Assembly: GCA_951217055.1 (NCBI GenBank)
Contig: OX578280.1
Coordinates: forward strand, 41,729,882-41,793,881
Reading direction: 5' to 3'
Origin: Gerris lacustris
Lineage: Eukaryota; Arthropoda; Insecta; Hemiptera; Gerridae
Length of the DNA stretch: 64,000 bases
In this document: piece by piece, positions 1 through 10,762 of the stretch
How positions within the stretch are numbered: the stretch's first letter is position 1
Layout of the letters: each line of letters starts with the position of its first letter
Position numbers and translations under genes: made by a program
The notes under the pieces: generated by a model
Told to the model about the DNA's origin: nothing
What the model saw: the letters and a program-made list of their open reading frames with translations, nothing else
The model's database searches: none

Positions 1-350
1 GTACTACGAAGTTCATGTCTCTATCACTAGGTTTCTGAATTTACACCTTGTTATTCAAAAGCTGCCCCCTTTTGGACTTTGGACCATTTTGGATCCATTT
101 TGGACCTCCCCAAAATGGACCCCTGCTTGAAGCAGGGGTCCATTTTTGGCGGAATTCCTCTATTATTTGGGAAATACCTTATGTATTTTCTATTTCTAAT
201 TAGTCGTTAAATTTTAAAACTTTTTATTTATTTTTGACTAATCCTTACTATTCTCAAATTTTATATCATGAGGTTTTATATCATGAGGAATTTTATATCA
301 CTTCTCTGATCGATTGAAGTTGATGTGTGTCATTCATATGTTTAAGGGCC
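1..350. other. Intergenic, with a 17-bp-arm palindrome
   Basis: No gene seen. Positions 112-128 and 130-146 form a perfect inverted repeat (arm AAAATGGACCCCTGCTT, one-base centre). A simple GGACC/TTTTGG-rich stretch precedes it. Confidence 0.7.
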
Positions 351-354
351 CCAT

Positions 355-665
355 TGAAAGCCTTAAGTTAAAGGGTCTCTGTTAGCTTGGTGGTAGCATA
401 CTTGCTTATCAAGCAGGAAGTTCAGGGTTCAACTCCTGTATCCAGCAAGGGACCTTACGCTCAGTGTTAATCCAGCATGGCCATATAAATGGGTAGCTAC
501 TTACGTGAAATGGTGACTAACTGATGGCAAATATCAATTGTAAGGTTTATGGAGCTGATGGAATGCCTAATTCTGTGGTCATCCATTACATATCTACCGT
601 GGTTTCACCATGGAGTTAGTTATCCGTATGTTTAACCCTAGCCTTTTCAGGATGATTGTTACACC
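355..665 (+). repeat. tRNA-derived SINE
   Basis: Positions 376-450 fold as a degenerate tRNA. A D-arm/A-box-like TTAGCTTGGTGGTAGCA is followed by an anticodon arm with a 5-bp stem and a 7-base loop, and a B-box-like GGGTTCAACTCC. The stretch continues without a tRNA 3' end into a tail (GTAAGGTTTATGGAGCTGATG) that recurs at about 23540. The acceptor stem does not pair well, so this is a SINE rather than a functional tRNA. Confidence 0.65.
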
Positions 666-3230
666 CAAAAAAATTTATATTTTATTATTATTAGGAGTAT
701 CCTCACTGATTATTTAATACTTACACTGATCAAGTTATAGCAAGTTGATTTAAACCTTTTTACATTCCTACTTCATTTTATTTTTATTATTTTTGTTACA
801 TAATTTCATACTGTTTTATCAAATGTAACTATATTTTTTATAATTTTATTTTACTATTTTTTTTTGTTAAATAATTTAATATTTATTTGATTGAATGAAA
901 ATGTATTTTTTCATGAACTAGTCATTCCTTTTCTTTCCTTAAAATAAATAAATATACCGAGAAAGAAATAAATAATTGACCTTATTTTTATTGCATTTTG
1001 TATAAATTGATTTATGTATTTATTTATATTTTATTGGTTGTTTAATAGAATATATTTTATTTTTATTTATTAATTTTTTAAAAACTAAACAAATAGAACA
1101 AGTTTTATTTAATTTTTTCTTTCTCTTCAGATTCTCGCCCTACTGAATTCAGTTAATTCTTGTTTCCACTGAGCTTATGTGCATCTTATCTTATCTAATG
1201 AATAAAACACAAGAGTGATAATTAGCATTCATTATCAAAATGAACTGCAGTAACTTATGCAGTACCCACAGTACTTATGTGAACTGTAATTCCCAAAATG
1301 AACTACAGTTTATGCAGTGCACCAAAGCTTACCAAGTGGTCTTTCTACATCTGCTAATTTCATTTATAAAATTTAAGTTTGGTTAACATAAAACCAGTGA
1401 TATGTTCTGGGATTTTTCTAGAATTTTTGTACCACTTACAGTGGTTGAAAGTATAAGTTCTGTGGTCTGTACCAAATACATTGACCTGTACTAATTATTT
1501 GCAATTGGGGTTTTATAACAATACATTGATCATTCTTTGTGTTTTGTGTCCAACATTCAATTTTGTATTTACTTCAGCTGACATTATAAAATAAACAACT
1601 CAGACTTTCCTGGCGGTGATGCAAAAGTTTCAGCGATCTTACGGTTACTTTATTTATTGTAAAATCTCTAAATTTTGAACTCTTCTATGAACCCCGTATC
1701 CTTTAATTTGAATAAAATTGACATTATGGAATTACTACCTAATTTCTGTGTTAAATCCTGCAAAGATGAAACATGTTTCACACAGATTTCTGCATCAAGT
1801 ATCTAGAGTATGTGTAGAGTGGCTCATCCCTTGGTCCTCTACTTTCCTAATTTTGTTTTGTTTTAGATTTAAAAGAAATAAAACAATATCATTCAATTAA
1901 ATAATTAAAATTATAAATAAAAAATGGAGAAGCTATTTTGTTAAAGGTATACTTTACTGTCTTTAGATGTTTATTGCTGTCATTAGTTATAGCTGCTAAA
2001 TATGTTTAGACAAGGTAAATATGGTCTTATGTGTCCTTAAATTTTTATATTTACTATTTATGATTTAGCCGACCTTTGTAATTTTTAAATTGTTATTTTA
2101 AACTGTGTTATAAATTTTAAATTTAATGTTGAATAAAAGAGAAGTGATAAAAAATATTTTTTAAAAAACAAAGTCAATTTAATTTAAAAAAATATATATA
2201 TATGTGTATTATAAAAGTTTTAATTTTTTTATTATAATATATTAACCACCACTCCATGCTGGGCTTATGTTAGGAATCAGTGACTAAGTTTCCTATTTTA
2301 ATGTCGGTCAAGCGATTAAATGAAATGCCTAGTTAGTTTCATTTTCAAAGCCTAGAAAAATAGAGCTTTGATACAATATGAGTAAAAAAAAAAACAAAAG
2401 CAAATTTAATCAAATTAGTTCAGATTTAATTATTTTTTAAGAAAACCCTGTTGGTGCACACCACTGCATAAAACTTAAATGATGTGGTTCTGCCAGTCTT
2501 GACGATGTACATAATATACTGACAGGAAACAATTGAGGCTTTTAGTTTCATAATCTATAAAATGAAAAGTATCCAACAATTTTGCATTTGTGATCAATTT
2601 ACAGATATAAAGTCAACTTGGGAGGTTGTATGTTCTTTATAGGATCTTTCATTTTTTGAGGTATCTGAACCAAATTTAGCATACATATTTGTAATCTCCC
2701 TGGTTAAAATACTGGCATAGTTTAATCCCAAAATATTCACTCATTTTCAAGATGATGACCATTTATGTGCTACTCCTATCATAATCACTATATCTCAAAA
2801 ACTATTAATCAAATTCCAATATGAATATAAATAATTTTGATAGTGAATGTAAAATAAATAGTGAAATGCCTCTTAAGTACATTTTTCATTTCAAACTCAA
2901 TTCTGTTACTTTACTCTTATCCAATTAAAAATAGACCCCCTCTAAAAAAAAGGGTATTTTTGATCCACCATTTTTATTCAAAATTACAGCCATTTTCTAT
3001 ACTCTTTCATGCTACTATATTTCCCAAACTATTTGACCTGGACCCTTGAAATTTGGAAACGAGTCACTTTTTGACATAAACATGTTCTATGGAGGGACTT
3101 TGCAATCTGACTTTCAATTCCTAAAGAGTAATAATAAAGGTATGGGAATGAGAAGATGAGCAGTCCAAAGCAACAACATAATAGAATAATAAAATAGTAT
3201 TTTTACATTAAAAAAATATTAAATTGATAT
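666..3230. other. AT-rich intergenic DNA, no gene
   Basis: Long A/T runs and short low-complexity stretches only. 2630-3060 carries phrases typical of old dispersed repeats (a stretch reading like ATCTCAAAAACTATTAATCA), but no coding remnant is recognisable. Confidence 0.6.
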
Positions 3231-3232
3231 AT

Positions 3233-3422
3233 GTTAAAAAATCCTTTCAAGTACTTGCCACCAAGTTACTAAAAGGGTTTCTTTGGTTATAAGAATTCAT
3301 AAGTAGATTATTATTTTTTTTTTTTATTTTTATTTTTTTTACAAAAATGTGTATAAAAAGTTACACTATTAAGAAACTAGGTGTGCATATATTATCCTTC
3401 ACTATCTTCGGTTCTTTTAGGG
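3233..3422 (+). repeat. Dispersed repeat, copy 1
   Basis: Shares about 180 bases with 57717-57900 in the same orientation: a block around AAGTACTTGCCA, then ACTAAAAGGGTTTCTT, then ACAAAAATGTGTATAAAAAG and GTGTGCATAT. Probably a fragment of a transposon family. No coding sequence seen. Confidence 0.7.
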
Positions 3423-4020
3423 GTAAAATTGCCGCTATTTTGGAAACACGATATATTGTTGGGAACCAAATTTCAATACCATTAAAATGGTACCCAACTT
3501 CGAAATTTCTTTCACCATAGTTGCGGCCTCCTTTAATTTTTAAAATTTGACTTTTTTATATCAACTCCCGGAAATATCATTGGACCACAGAGATGCATAT
3601 TTTAGTATTTTTGCCTTATTTTTAGGACTTGTCCTAAAAACTCTTTTGTTTTAATTTTTGGGGGGTTAAATGGCCGCCATTTGGAAAACACGATAATATA
3701 TTTTTGTGAACCAAATTTTGAATACCTTTAAAATGATACCCAACTTCGAATTTTCAAATAAAGATTTTGGGGCTTCATAGTTACGGCCCCCAGAATTTCT
3801 AAAATGTAATTTTTAAACATTTTATTGGACCACAGAGATACATACATTTTAATGTATTTTTGCCTTTTTTTAGGACCTATCCTAATGGGGTAGTGCAGGG
3901 GAGGTACATTTTGGGTTTGTTTTAATTTTTTGGGGGGCAAAATAGCCGCCATTTTGGAAACGCGATATATGTTTGTAATCTTCATTTTAATACCTTTAAA
4001 ATGATATCTAACTTGAAAAT
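3420..4020 (+). repeat. Imperfect tandem repeat, ~240-270-bp unit, 2.4 copies
   Basis: Units start at about 3420, 3661 and 3932 with GGGG..AAAAT.GCCGCCATTTTGGA-like sequence. They continue through CCAAATTT, TACCCAACTTCGAA, TAGTT.CGGCC and TTGGACCACAGAGAT. Units are diverged and of unequal length, and the third is cut short near 4020. Confidence 0.75.
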
Positions 4021-5437
4021 TACAAAAAATATAAAATATTGCAATCTACTCGCAATTGATCGCAGATCGCAGAAATTTGAAATTTGGAGTGTTTAAGTCC
4101 GCAATATTTTTTCTGTTTTTGGGCAAAAATGTGTAATTTTTATACCAAATTTTAGTCTATAGCTTTAGTAGGACGGGAGATATACTCCAAGATGCGACGG
4201 ACGGACGAACTACCAAAAGCATAAGGGTTTCTAGGACGAACTCGAAATCCTAAAAAGTACATATGGACAGTGGCGTATGAAGGCCCCCCTCCCCCCCAAA
4301 TTATTACATAACATGGACACGCAAAACATTTAACATAAACAAGCACTGTCATAGCCATAACCATAACAAATACATTAGCATGTTTTGTAAATATTTGCCT
4401 ACGAAATTATAAATACTTTGAATTGAATTAGACTACCTATATACTAGACCGGCCAGAGTCGGCCCGAAATTTTGAAAAGGAATACAATTTATAAAGAGGT
4501 TGTACAACTTTATAAAAACTCTAGCTATCAGACCTCAATATGGGTTTCAAATTACTTGTTGTAATCAATAAAAAACAATGTAACCATAGGTAAATAGTCT
4601 GCCAGATAACGTGGCACATAGCTCCCTCATGTACTATTTCGTATACTTTAATAGTTTTATGCCTTTAAAACCTATTATTGTCAAATTTATTTAATTTTCC
4701 TGTCATGATTTCTATGTCTCCAATTTCAAAAATTCTAAGCCAAAAAACCGTTTCAGACATAGGGGAACATTTTGCGTCCCATGCATGCCTTTCATTGCAT
4801 GTATTTTTGGGATTCAACATCTTATCTTAAAAGCTATTTGTCCGATTTTAATGAAATTTTTATGGTATGTCATTATTAGCCAGGTTATAACATTGCTGGA
4901 TTGCTGGTCTCATATAAGTTGCAATATTCTGCACCTATTCGTTTCTCTTCCAAATGCGCTCAGACCTCAGACATATACATTTATTTACACCTATATCTTA
5001 AAAAATACGCATCTGATTTTTGTGAAATTTGAATGGTTTGTTTAACGTAGTCTGCAGATAAATTTAGATTAATTTCAAACGTCTGCACACTTAAAATGTT
5101 GCTGGATTGATACTTTAATTAATGTAAAATAGTCTTTCAATTAGTGCATAATGGTTCCTCGCGTCCTATTTTGTAAACTTTAATGATTTTATGCTTTTAC
5201 AACCTTTTATTTGTCAAAATTGAAAAATTGGTTTGAATTTTTTGGATGATTTAAAGTATCAATTTAGCAAAATTTAAAGAGCGCAGACGGTTGAAATTAA
5301 TCTGGGGCCATCTGTGAGCTACTTTCGATCAGCCAAATTTCATAAAAATCAGATGAGTACTTTTGAAGACATAGGTGAAAATAAATGGGTGCATAAAGTT
5401 GGAACTTATATGGGACCAACAATGCCTAATTATTATG
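4021..5437. repeat. Old dispersed repeats, no gene
   Basis: 4440-4470 holds one isolated unit of the GC-rich family (ACTAGACCGGCCAGAGTCGG) that is tandem at 6.8-8.1 kb. A ~160-base block at 4610-4760 (from AAATAGTCTGCC) recurs diverged at 5126-5280. 4268 carries CAGTGGCGTATGAAGGCCCC, resembling the end of the CAGTGGCGTA hAT-MITE family at 60.3 kb. Short open frames here are not supported. Confidence 0.5.
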
Positions 5438-5445
5438 CTAATTAC

Positions 5446-6641
5446 CAGAGACGGGACGTTTATGACTTTTATTTTTCCATTTCATGACCTTTATTCTATG
5501 ACTTTTATTATCCTGTTTTATGACATTTAGCCAAAAGTTAGAAAACCGGTTGTTTTATGACCTTTTAGCCAAAAGTATGAAGTTTATTTTCTGTGAAAAT
5601 TTAGCCATTATGTGAAGCATTTTGTTATTTTGGAGGGAAAAAGTTCAAAAAAGATTTCAATATTTCATAAATACAAAATATGTAATAAATGATAATAATT
5701 AACAGAATGCTTCAATATTGTAAAAAGTAATCGTGTGTTGTTCTATATTCTCCAGCGTTAAATTGGTTCTTTTGACCGTCAGTAGAATTTTAAACTTGGA
5801 AAAAGACCTTTCGACGTCGGCAGATGAGGTGGGAGACAATTTCATGCATGACACGTCTTTTGCTTTTGCACGCCCTTCAACCGGGCAGCTATGGCCTGGG
5901 CGTGTTCCCACCCAGGATTCCTTGAGAGAACAGCAGTGAACTTTTCTTTCACCTTTTCCCCCACTCTTCCATTTTTTTTGACGCCGTTTGGAAATAGCAT
6001 ATCCTGTTTTTGCAGACCTTCTATTATGTCAGGAAATGTCCCAAAGTTGTCGTTGATGTAGTTCAGGTGGGTTTCCAGTCCTGGAGCCTTTAGGGCTTCT
6101 TTTGCATTGCGAATTGACAGCGCCTCTCCAGCATCCAATGAAGCTAAGACCTTGACGACTTCAGATACAAAGTAGGAGTAGAACTTACCTGCTTATCACA
6201 TGGCTTACAGAAGAATGTTTCACCTTCCAAAGAAAAGTCTGCCTGGATTCTAATTTAAGGAGTTGTTCCAAGAAGGAGCCGATCAGGAGCCCTAGTTTGG
6301 AATCAGGGATGACCGTCGGTGCCTCTCTGGTTGTAGGTATGCATAAGCGCATTAGTTAAGTCCGAAAGTGGTCAGGGAATTAAGAGCCCAGGCCATTCAC
6401 TAAGCTGGTGTAAGGGTTTTTTGTTCAAACTGCACTTTTACCTGGAACCGGACCACGAATGTTCAATTTAAACATTTGCATTAACAAAAAAAATAACCTT
6501 TTTGCTAAAAAATTTGCAAAAAAAAGGCCATTCTATGACGTTTATTACAAGAAACCCCCATTTTATGATTTTTATGCGTAAAATGGCTATTTTATGACAA
6601 AATCATATGACTATGACGTTTATGACTTTTTCCCGTCTCTG
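5446..6641 (-). mobile_element. hAT-superfamily DNA transposon, decayed, with intact TIR and TSD
   Basis: Bounded by the inverted terminal repeat CAGAGACGGGA/..TCCCGTCTCTG. It is flanked by identical 8-bp duplications CTAATTAC at 5438-5445 and 6642-6649, the target-site length of hAT elements. Subterminal regions are full of TTTATGAC/ATGACNTTTAT motifs, probable transposase-binding repeats. The interior keeps part of a transposase gene on the minus strand. At ~1.2 kb it is too short for a full autonomous hAT. Confidence 0.88.
5699..6138 (-). pseudogene. hAT transposase C-terminal fragment, frameshifted
   Basis: Two overlapping minus-strand frames continue one another. Upstream is a frame from 6138 containing GTFPDIIEGLQKQDMLFPNG and VKEKFTAVLSRNPGW. 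It then shifts near 5880 to a frame with SPTSSADVERSFSKFKILL and TNLTLENIE. The S.DVERSFS..K..LT..R..L...NIE pattern is the hAT C-terminal dimerisation region. The frameshift and missing N-terminal BED finger and catalytic part show it is dead. It is related to the fragment at 29.0-29.6 kb. Confidence 0.85.
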
Positions 6642-6649
6642 CTAATTAC

Positions 6650-6840
6650 CTACCATCCCAATTACATTAAAATTGAACGAGTAGTTGTTAAGATATGTAC
6701 TAGGTAATTAATTGGGACATTTAAAACCAACTGTTTTCTGAGCGCTTTTTGAGTGTTTGGACTTAAATTTAGTATAGTATGTAATATGTAAAAGTTTTGT
6801 CACAATATGGCTAACCGATTTATTTATATTGCCTCTGTTT
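6650..6840. other. Spacer between hAT element and minisatellite
   Basis: AT-rich with no feature; it continues the repeat interrupted by the hAT insertion. Confidence 0.5.
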
Positions 6841-6859
6841 TCACACTTAATATTGACCA

Positions 6860-8105
6860 ACACTAGTCCGGCCCGAGTCGGTAAGCCCGGAAAATGCCTT
6901 AGACAAGAGGACCCACGTCCCACGTAGTGTTCTACACACAATCCTGGTCCAAAACAAAAATTTGCTAATAAAATCAAACAACTCCCTTATCCTATCATTT
7001 CCCCGTTTAAATTTAATTTCATCGGCAAAAGTCCGAGTTGACTCGGGCCTCATTTAATTTAATTACCTGCCATGCCGGCAATTGGGAAAGACTTAGATTA
7101 TGCGTCCTAATTTAATTCCATCGTAAAAATTCGGGCCCAGCAGATATATAGTGTTTAATGTTTAAATTTTATTGGCAAAAATCCGGGCCCCCCTAACAAT
7201 CGGGCCGGTATAATGTTTAATGATTTAATTCTGCCGGCAAAAATCCAGGCCCAGCTGACAATCGCGCCAGTACAGTGTTTAATGTTTTAATTTTGTCGGC
7301 AAAAATCCGGGCCCAACCAACAATCGGGCCGGCATAATGTTTAATGACTTAAGGTAATTCTATTGCCAAAATTCCGGGCCCAGCCGACAATCGGGCAGCA
7401 AAAATCCGGGCCCAGCTCACAATCGGGCCGGTATAATGTTTTAATTCTATCGGCAAAAGTCCGGGCCCAGCCGAAAACCGCACCAGTACAGAGTTGTTTA
7501 ATGATTTAATTCTACCGGCAAAAATCCGGGCTCAGCTGACAATCGGGACGGTATAGTAGTATAGTGTATAATTTAAGATTATAATAAATTATGGGTATGC
7601 TAAACCCGCTTATAGTCACTCAAGGTTAAGTTGGGCCTTCCCCCGAAAAATTTTTCTGTGTACGATACTGGACAGAACTAAAAACATTAAACACTATACC
7701 GGCGAGATTTCTGCCTGGGCCGGATTTTTTCCGATCGAATTATAAAAAATAAACAATAAACCGGCTCGATTTCCGGCTGGGGCCGGAATTTTGCTGATGG
7801 AATTAAATGCACTGAATTGATTTTGGATGCCCTAACTAAATCGGCATACTTTGAAATCGGCCTAGCATTTTTTCTGTTGGAATTAAATTCATTGAATTGC
7901 ATTAAGATGCATACCTAAACTAAATCGGCTTGATTGCCGGTTCGGCCTAGATTTTTGCCGATAGGAATAAATGCATTGAATTGAATTAGGATGAGTACAC
8001 TAGACCGGCCTAATTGCCGGCTCGATCTGAATTTTTGATGATGGAAATAAGAACATTAAACACTAGATCGGCCCTATTGCCGGCTGGGCCGGATTTAGCC
8101 ATAAA
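6860..8105. repeat. GC-rich minisatellite arranged as a large inverted repeat
   Basis: 7125-7560 holds about seven units of ~55-70 bp, each built as GGCAAAAATCCGGGCCCAGC, then GACAATCGGGCCGGTAT, then AATGTTTAATGATTTAATTC. After a ~110-base spacer, 7684-8105 holds about six units in the reverse-complement orientation (CATTAAACACTATACCGGC.., GGCTGGGCCGGATTTT). Single units also occur near 4446 and 6861. The GC-rich cores contrast with the AT-rich surroundings. No coding potential. Confidence 0.8.
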
Positions 8106-8144
8106 GCGACATAGGCCGCCTCGTCCTGCACCACAAGGTGGTTT

Positions 8145-8172
8145 GGACTGCAGACCCAGTCCAAACCACTTA
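8145..8172. repeat. Short perfect hairpin
   Basis: GTGGTTTGGACT and AGTCCAAACCAC are exact reverse complements separated by 8 bases, directly after the inverted minisatellite. Confidence 0.75.
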
Positions 8173-9400
8173 CAATTTTTTAGAAAACTTTAATTTTTAA
8201 GAATACTTTTTTTAGAAGCTTTAATATTGGAAGTAAGACCTACATAGAGGACATGATGAAAACACGTGCACACATTTATGACTAACTATAGGTTATTTAA
8301 ATATTTTCCCTTGCCGCGCAAAAGGTGGTGTAGAAACGATTTTGATATTATATTACTAAGGTCTAAGTGAAAAATCCCTGATGAAAAATCCTAGTTTTCG
8401 ACCTCGTGGGGGTTCGGCGCAGACCACTGTTATTGTTTTCGTAATTATAGTTAATAGTTGATATTAAAATATGTAAAGATGGGCCTATCGTTTTTTGTTG
8501 ATAGATTGTTAAAGAAAATAATAAACGTGAGCGGGGGACTGAAAAATTAATCACAAAAGTTCAAAAAGTAAGTTAATATATTGTTAATACATGTGTATAA
8601 AAAACATAACAAGACAGACAAATTGAAGTCAGACAGACAAGATTAAGCAATCTTCATTTATTAAAATTACTTTCTTCTTACTTTTGACGAAGAAAATTCA
8701 TCACAACTTGATCAAAGTTTATTTAACTACGATTGTCATGGGGTCCCTGGTCCGTGAAACTATTGAATCGTTTTCTGTAAATGTCTAGGGGCCTCCTGAC
8801 TCCTGGGCTTAAAAGAACCGTTTAATAAATAGTCCATAATTATTCTTGTCTGGTAATATTTCTTTGATAAACGGCTTTAAATTCACTTTATTTCGTTTTG
8901 CCCATTGAAATTCAAATAGGGCTATAGGATCAGGTACACTTGCGGAGCCCCCGGCCACGGGGGCCTCGGGGCACTGCCTGGTTGCCCCGGTGGTAGTTAC
9001 GGCCCTGCCCCCGAGTATGGCAAAACAATTATACAGGCATATACATCATATTAAAAATGAGTTTAATGGAATTAAAAATGTATACTAACATTTAATTTTA
9101 TATAATAAGTAAACAAGTAAGTCGCGCTTCACGTAAGTACGTGAGGCGATAATCGCCGGTTTCTGTACGTATCAAAATTATTAAGTGTAAAATTTTAATA
9201 GTTGCATATTCTTTTTCTACACTTCATGGTGACATAAATAACATGTCATGGTGACTAAAAACTTATTTTTAGTCACCCGCTATATTGGCCGCCAGCTGGA
9301 AAATATTAAGTGTGAAATTTCATGTTTTTGCTAAAGTAGTTTATGAATTTAAACATGCTAACGGACAGACTGAGCCGTTATATAAGGTTTCTTATCGTAC
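8173..9400. other. Intergenic, degraded repeats
   Basis: No gene. 8940-9020 is a GC-rich patch (GAGCCCCCGGCCACGGGG, then TAGTTACGGCC) resembling ends of the CAGTGGCGTA family. 9168-9180 and 9394-9407 carry inverted copies of GGTTTCTGTACG. Confidence 0.45.
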
Positions 9401-9409
9401 AGAAACCTA

Positions 9410-9965
9410 AAAATTGGTCTGAGACAACTCAGATTAATTTTCTCATACACGCGAGTACATAATTACTTGGTCCACAGTTTTTCATTTATTAATTGTTTCG
9501 AGTTTTCATAGTTACATTATAGATATTTTATCAAAATTTACCAGAAAAATAACTTCTCCCCAGCAGGGAATCGAACCCGGGCCTTTCACTGTCCGCGTTG
9601 AAAGCTACAATTGCAACCATTGAATTTAAATTGAATACATATTAGAATTTTTTCATCAAAATCGTTGGAACTGTTTCCGAGAATTGTTTTTGTTCCCGTT
9701 TATTTAGAGATTTTGGGGATTAGCACCCCCAAATTTGGAGCTAATTTCTTAAATTTGGCTCGGGATATGATTTTTCTGAACATGCATGCCAAATTTCGGT
9801 CAAAATAGTTTAGGTTCCACGCGTTTGCACAGATGACAGACATTTTTTGGACTTAATAGACCTCAAAACGTGTAAACTCATCAAAATCCTTGGATCATTC
9901 TCAAGCTGGCTGTCTAGAGTCTATAGGCATAGGCGATTACATCGTGATGGATTATTATTATACAT
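9410..9965 (-). repeat. Dispersed repeat family with tRNA-like B box, minus-strand copy
   Basis: This copy is the reverse complement of 59460-60010. Shared landmarks include TTTTTTCATCAAAATCGTT, a GGGGGTGCTAA-type block, ATGATTTTTCTGAACATG and the tRNA-like GAATCGAACCCGGG at about 9568. On the minus strand the last reads CCCGGGTTCGATTCCC, a pol III B-box core. A third, more diverged copy without the B box lies at 18230-18510. Probably a SINE or SINE-tailed element. Confidence 0.65.
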
Positions 9966-10079
9966 TCTTGTCTGAACGTTAAAACTTTGTTTGTTTTGAA
10001 TCATTGTGATTCTCGTCATTTACCTGAACACAGGTTCTGTTTATTGCACTATTAATTTTAAATGTATAAATTATATCAA

Positions 10080-10275
10080 ATTATAATTATTATTAACAAC
10101 AGGAGATAGACAGAGAAAAATAGACTCCAGCGCCGGAACTTGAACCACGGGCCTCTATATTTCCAGTATAGCGCTCTACCAACAGAGCTACACTGAAGAA
10201 TAATTTCCTCTGTCAATAACGATGCCTAATCCCGAATTAAGCTTTCATTTTCCACAAATCTAGGAGTCGACATAT
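10080..10275 (-). repeat. tRNA-derived SINE, copy 1
   Basis: On the minus strand 10198-10125 reads TAGCTCTGTTGGTAGAGCGC (A box), a short anticodon-arm-like stretch, then GTGGTTCAAGTTCCGGCGC (B box). A fixed body follows the tRNA part and ends in an AT tail. The same body is found at 62243-62480. It has no 3' CCA or clean acceptor stem, so it is not a working tRNA. Confidence 0.75.
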
Positions 10276-10294
10276 ACGACAATAGAACTAGACC

Positions 10295-10455
10295 GAGAGT
10301 TGGTAGAGCGCTATACTGGAAATTTAAAGGCCCGTGGCACAAGTCCCGGCGCTGTAGTTTATTTTTCTCTATCTATCTCCTGTTGTTTAATAATTATAAT
10401 TTGATTTAAATTAAAAATTAAACTTTCCGTAGTATGATTACTACCAAAATCTTAA
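10295..10455 (+). repeat. tRNA-SINE fragment, opposite orientation to copy 1
   Basis: Begins GAGAGTTGGTAGAGCGCTAT and runs through GGCCCGTGGCACAAGTCCC to the tail CTCTATCTATCTCCTGTTG and TTTCCGTAGTATGA. With the copy just upstream it makes an inverted pair around 10285. The same TTTCCGTAGTATGA..ACTACCAAAA tail is at 39700. Confidence 0.7.
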
Positions 10456-10680
10456 AAATGAATATATAAATTATTGAAAGAACCCATTTCTATTTTTTTT
10501 TGATCCAAGGAGGGATCGAAATATTGCAAAAGTGAGGCTTTTATTTCCTTCATTGAACCAACTTCTAAAGAATTAAGAAAAATAAGGAACACATTCTACT
10601 AACTTATCTTAATAATTGTTTGGTTTCTTTACTTGTTGAATAATGTATGAAGTGATGAAGAGAAATTATCAATTTAGCAA
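10456..10680. other. AT-rich spacer
   Basis: No feature recognised. Confidence 0.5.
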
Positions 10681-10682
10681 TA

Positions 10683-10762
10683 TTTAATGTGCACCGGCGC
10701 GCCGGTGAACATTAAATTCAACTTCAACCGCCGCGGCGCGGCGCGGTGAAGTTGAAATTAAA
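10683..10762. repeat. Two adjacent GC-rich hairpins
   Basis: Hairpin 1: TTTAATGT..ACATTAAA closes around CACCGGCGCGCCGGTG, with only a G/A mismatch. Hairpin 2: AATTCAACTTCA pairs with TGAAGTTGAAATT around CCGCCGCGGCGCGGCGCGG. Pure CG cores in a ~70% AT context are striking. No flanking gene or known family recognised. Confidence 0.8.

Noticed and set aside
376..450. Functional tRNA gene
   Set aside because: A and B boxes and an anticodon arm are visible, but the acceptor stem does not pair and SINE body sequence follows.
7125..8105. CRISPR-like array
   Set aside because: Units are contiguous and diverged without unique spacers, change orientation, and the genome is eukaryotic.
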